64,000 nucleotides of DNA from contig JAUTDP010000002.1 in the NCBI GenBank assembly GCA_033439795.1, positions 310,001 through 374,000 on the forward strand, given 5' to 3'. Position numbers and translations under genes: made by a program. The notes below the pieces were generated by a model that did not search any database, was not told the DNA's origin, and saw only the letters and a list, made by a program, of their open reading frames with translations. Each line of letters starts with the position of its first letter. Within the stretch, counting starts at the first letter, position 1. Of this stretch, positions 61,973 through 64,000 are shown in pieces. This DNA comes from Sordaria brevicollis. Its lineage: Eukaryota > Ascomycota > Sordariomycetes > Sordariales > Sordariaceae.

Positions 61973-63433
61973 ATGCGCGGCCAGTCTCCCCTGGTCAGGG
62001 CGGCGCGGACTGCGCGACCGACTACTGGTAGAATCTCTCCCTCGACACTTTCCAGATCATCCAACTTTGTCTGCCACCAATGTCGCACCATCCAAATCAG
62101 TTCCCTAAAAGCGACCACCGACTCCCGTCCCTCTCCCGACGCCTTCGACACCTCCTCCTCCTCCTCTCGTGACCCAGCCGACGCCCGCTTCGAAGTAATC
62201 GGCTCCCCCTCCTCACTCCTATCCGTCACCCTCTCGGCGTCCCAGCGTCTCTACACCCGACGGGGCACCTTGGTCTCGGTGACCGGCAAAGTCGAAAACG
62301 CCCAATCGACACTCTCCCTCCTGTCCCCCCTCTCGCGGGCACCTCTGGGGATCCCCTTCCTCTACCAGCGCATCAGCTCAACAACCCCCATCACCGCGCT
62401 AATAGGCACCAAGTCGCCCTCCACCTCCTTCAGCGTCCTGCACCTCGATGGAACAACCGATTACATGATTGCCCAGCGCAACGCCCTTCTGGCCTGGACG
62501 GGGCACACCCTGCGCTTGTCTCCCCGTCTGCAGCAAGGTTTGGCGCCAGCAAACTGGGGCGCCACGCACGTCACCGGTCGTGGTCTCGTCGCTTTGGCCA
62601 GTCCCGGGCAAATCTACGAACTTAACCTCGCCGAAGGCGAAGAGTTGACCCTCCACCCCTCCCACGTCGTCGCCTACTCCGTCACCCGCAACCCACCTCT
62701 TCCCTTCCGCTTCCGCAGCACGCGCCTCAACTTCCAGCTCCCCGCCATCCCGGACTCCGTCTCCAACGCCGCCGGACGCCTCGTTCCCGCCAAGGTCTCG
62801 GAATTCTTCGCCACCGCTCGCGAAACAGCCTTTTTCACCACCCTGGCTCGCATCATGCACACCCTCCGCACGGCAATGCGCCGAACAATCTGGGGCGACC
62901 GTCTCTTCCTTCAATTCCGCGGTCCTACCAATATCCTGATGTCCAGCCGTGGCGTTCGCGTGTCCGACGTTTTGAGCAGAGACGATATCAACGAAATCGC
63001 TGATACCGAAGCTGGTCTTGTCGGAAAAGCTTTGGGTACTTCGAGGATTGAAAAGGCCAAGGCTGCTGAAGAAAAGGCCAAGGCTGCTGCTGAAAAGAAG
63101 GCCAAGGAGTTAGAAGACAAAAAGACCCAGACCCCTCCCCTCGTAGCCGAAACGGCGGCTGGCCAAAAGGTTGCGCCTGTTGAGGCTCCCTTGAGCTTTA
63201 CTAGCAATGCGCCTGCGGGCTCCGCGGTGGAGGCGGAGGCGGATTTTGCTGATGAGGCTAAGAAGCCTGCGGAAAAGGTTATTGAGGAGGTGGCTGGACA
63301 GGAAGAGGAGGTCAAGAAGGAGGAGGACCAGGAAGAGGAGGGTAAGCCGGTTAAGATGAGCGTGGCGAGCGTGGGCAAGGATGGGAAGGTGACGTTTGAG
63401 GAGAGTAAGGATTTGAACCAGTTTGTTAGGTAA
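61973..63433 (+). CDS. aim24: AIM24 family mitochondrial protein, 486 aa
   Basis: It is a single exon. The N-terminus MRGQSPLVRAARTARPTTGR is Arg-rich without acidic residues, a classic mitochondrial presequence. CHQCRTIQI at about residue 34 may mark processing. The AIM24 domain runs from about residue 70 (ARFEVIGSPSSLLSVTLSASQRLYTRRGTLVS) through VTGRGLVALASPGQIYEL (about 200) to GPTNILMSSRG (about 320). The C-terminal third is a Lys/Glu/Ala-rich coiled coil plus an acidic tail, longer than in the yeast protein. In yeast, Aim24 is a mitochondrial inner-membrane protein that supports MICOS and respiratory-complex organisation. Start ATG at 61973 follows an ACAACAACACA leader. Confidence 0.88.
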   Translation: MRGQSPLVRAARTARPTTGRISPSTLSRSSNFVCHQCRTIQISSLKATTDSRPSPDAFDTSSSSSRDPADARFEVIGSPSSLLSVTLSASQRLYTRRGTLVSVTGKVENAQSTLSLLSPLSRAPLGIPFLYQRISSTTPITALIGTKSPSTSFSVLHLDGTTDYMIAQRNALLAWTGHTLRLSPRLQQGLAPANWGATHVTGRGLVALASPGQIYELNLAEGEELTLHPSHVVAYSVTRNPPLPFRFRSTRLNFQLPAIPDSVSNAAGRLVPAKVSEFFATARETAFFTTLARIMHTLRTAMRRTIWGDRLFLQFRGPTNILMSSRGVRVSDVLSRDDINEIADTEAGLVGKALGTSRIEKAKAAEEKAKAAAEKKAKELEDKKTQTPPLVAETAAGQKVAPVEAPLSFTSNAPAGSAVEAEADFADEAKKPAEKVIEEVAGQEEEVKKEEDQEEEGKPVKMSVASVGKDGKVTFEESKDLNQFVR

Positions 63434-64000
63434 GGCGGTGGTAGCTTGCTGTATGCTGGGGATAAGCAGATGTAGGCTGGAAGGTCGAGGGTTGTAGGTT
63501 GTAGGTTGGATGTAAGGGGGCAAGGGGGGTAGGGGAGCTGTAATTTTCATTTTCATTCTTCTTCTTTGTTTTGCTGTAACGATAGAATGTGCATAAGTTA
63601 TTCATGAAAGAAGACGGGAGGCATGTGGGCATGGGGCAATCCATGGCATGGGATGTTGAAAAAAAGGTATGATTGATGCGGGATAGAAGGGAGGGAGTGG
63701 AATGAAAACAGAATTTGTTTGAAGCGTGCTACCAGAATCCCTGCTGTCCACCGTATCTAAGTAAGTATGCAATTGTGCCCGTCTTCGCTCCTTTGACTGT
63801 ATCATAGCCCTTTCCATCAATTCCGCTGTCAAATCGCTCGTATAACTGACTGTCATGAATCTTTTAATATCAAGAACAGATATTACTACATCGATATCTA
63901 CCGACCGACGAAGATCAGCTCTCTCACATCAAACATTGATAAGACCTCTCTGCGCGCTATAAAATCCCAAAACATTACAAAGACTTGAGTAATATCCATA
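63434..64000. other. 3' flank of AIM24 to window end
   Basis: No gene is recognised. A minus-strand frame (63856-63602) begins MTVSYTSDLTAELMERAMIQ with an ATG and could be the start of a small gene, but it has no domain. Confidence 0.4.

Overview
The window looks like the nuclear genome of a filamentous ascomycete, most likely Neurospora or a close relative in the Sordariales. Genes carry short introns (54-257 nt) with GTRNGT donors and CTRAY branch points. The intron-bearing tRNA-Glu, the mitochondrial ABC transporter Atm1 and AIM24 are typical of fungi. Two large AT-rich blocks, about 19.0-40.1 kb and 41.5-51.8 kb, are nearly free of CpA and saturated with TpA, with TAA and TAG wherever CAA, CAG or TGG would be expected. 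That is the footprint of repeat-induced point mutation (RIP). The species call is an inference from these features; no search was run.

Left arm (1-19.0 kb) is ordinary gene space. It holds two related C2H2 zinc-finger loci (about 4.1-4.4 kb incomplete, 5.2-6.0 kb complete), a weakly supported locus at 6.5-7.6 kb, tRNA-Gly(UCC), a 575-aa coiled-coil protein rich in Arg, His and Glu (9.1-11.0 kb), a 605-aa F-box protein (12.6-14.5 kb), tRNA-Gly(GCC), an intron-containing tRNA-Glu(CUC), and a four-exon gene for ribosomal protein eL40 that is not fused to ubiquitin.

Block 1 (19.0-40.1 kb) can be read as nested transposons. The outermost is a Mutator-like DNA transposon (MULE) with about 53-bp terminal inverted repeats at 19023-19075 and 40061-40114. 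It was about 3.7 kb before insertions. Its decayed transposase lies on the minus strand and is split in two. Into it went a gypsy-type LTR element (20855-36113, minus strand, 286-bp LTRs, target duplication AAATT). Into the left LTR of that element went a chromodomain-carrying gypsy element (21116-28443, plus strand, 340-bp LTRs, duplication CCCTT). Separately, a short gag-only LTR element (37650-39766, 236-bp LTRs, duplication ATAAG) sits near the right end of the MULE. All four elements are RIP-killed.

Between the blocks, 40.1-41.5 kb is a small GC-normal island with one gene for a small secreted beta/gamma-crystallin-like protein. Block 2 (41547-51816) is a single 10.3-kb gypsy-type element with 144-bp LTRs, a full set of pol remnants and an extra ORF-like stretch after integrase.

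Right arm (51.8-64 kb) starts with about 2.2 kb of sequence in which no gene could be established. It then carries three housekeeping-type genes: atm1 (mitochondrial Fe-S export transporter, minus), a kinesin-10/KIF22-like motor (minus) and AIM24 (mitochondrial, plus; divergent from the kinesin). The genes do not form a pathway. The notable biology is the nested transposon stack, the chromodomain retroelement, the gag-only element and the ubiquitin-free eL40 gene.
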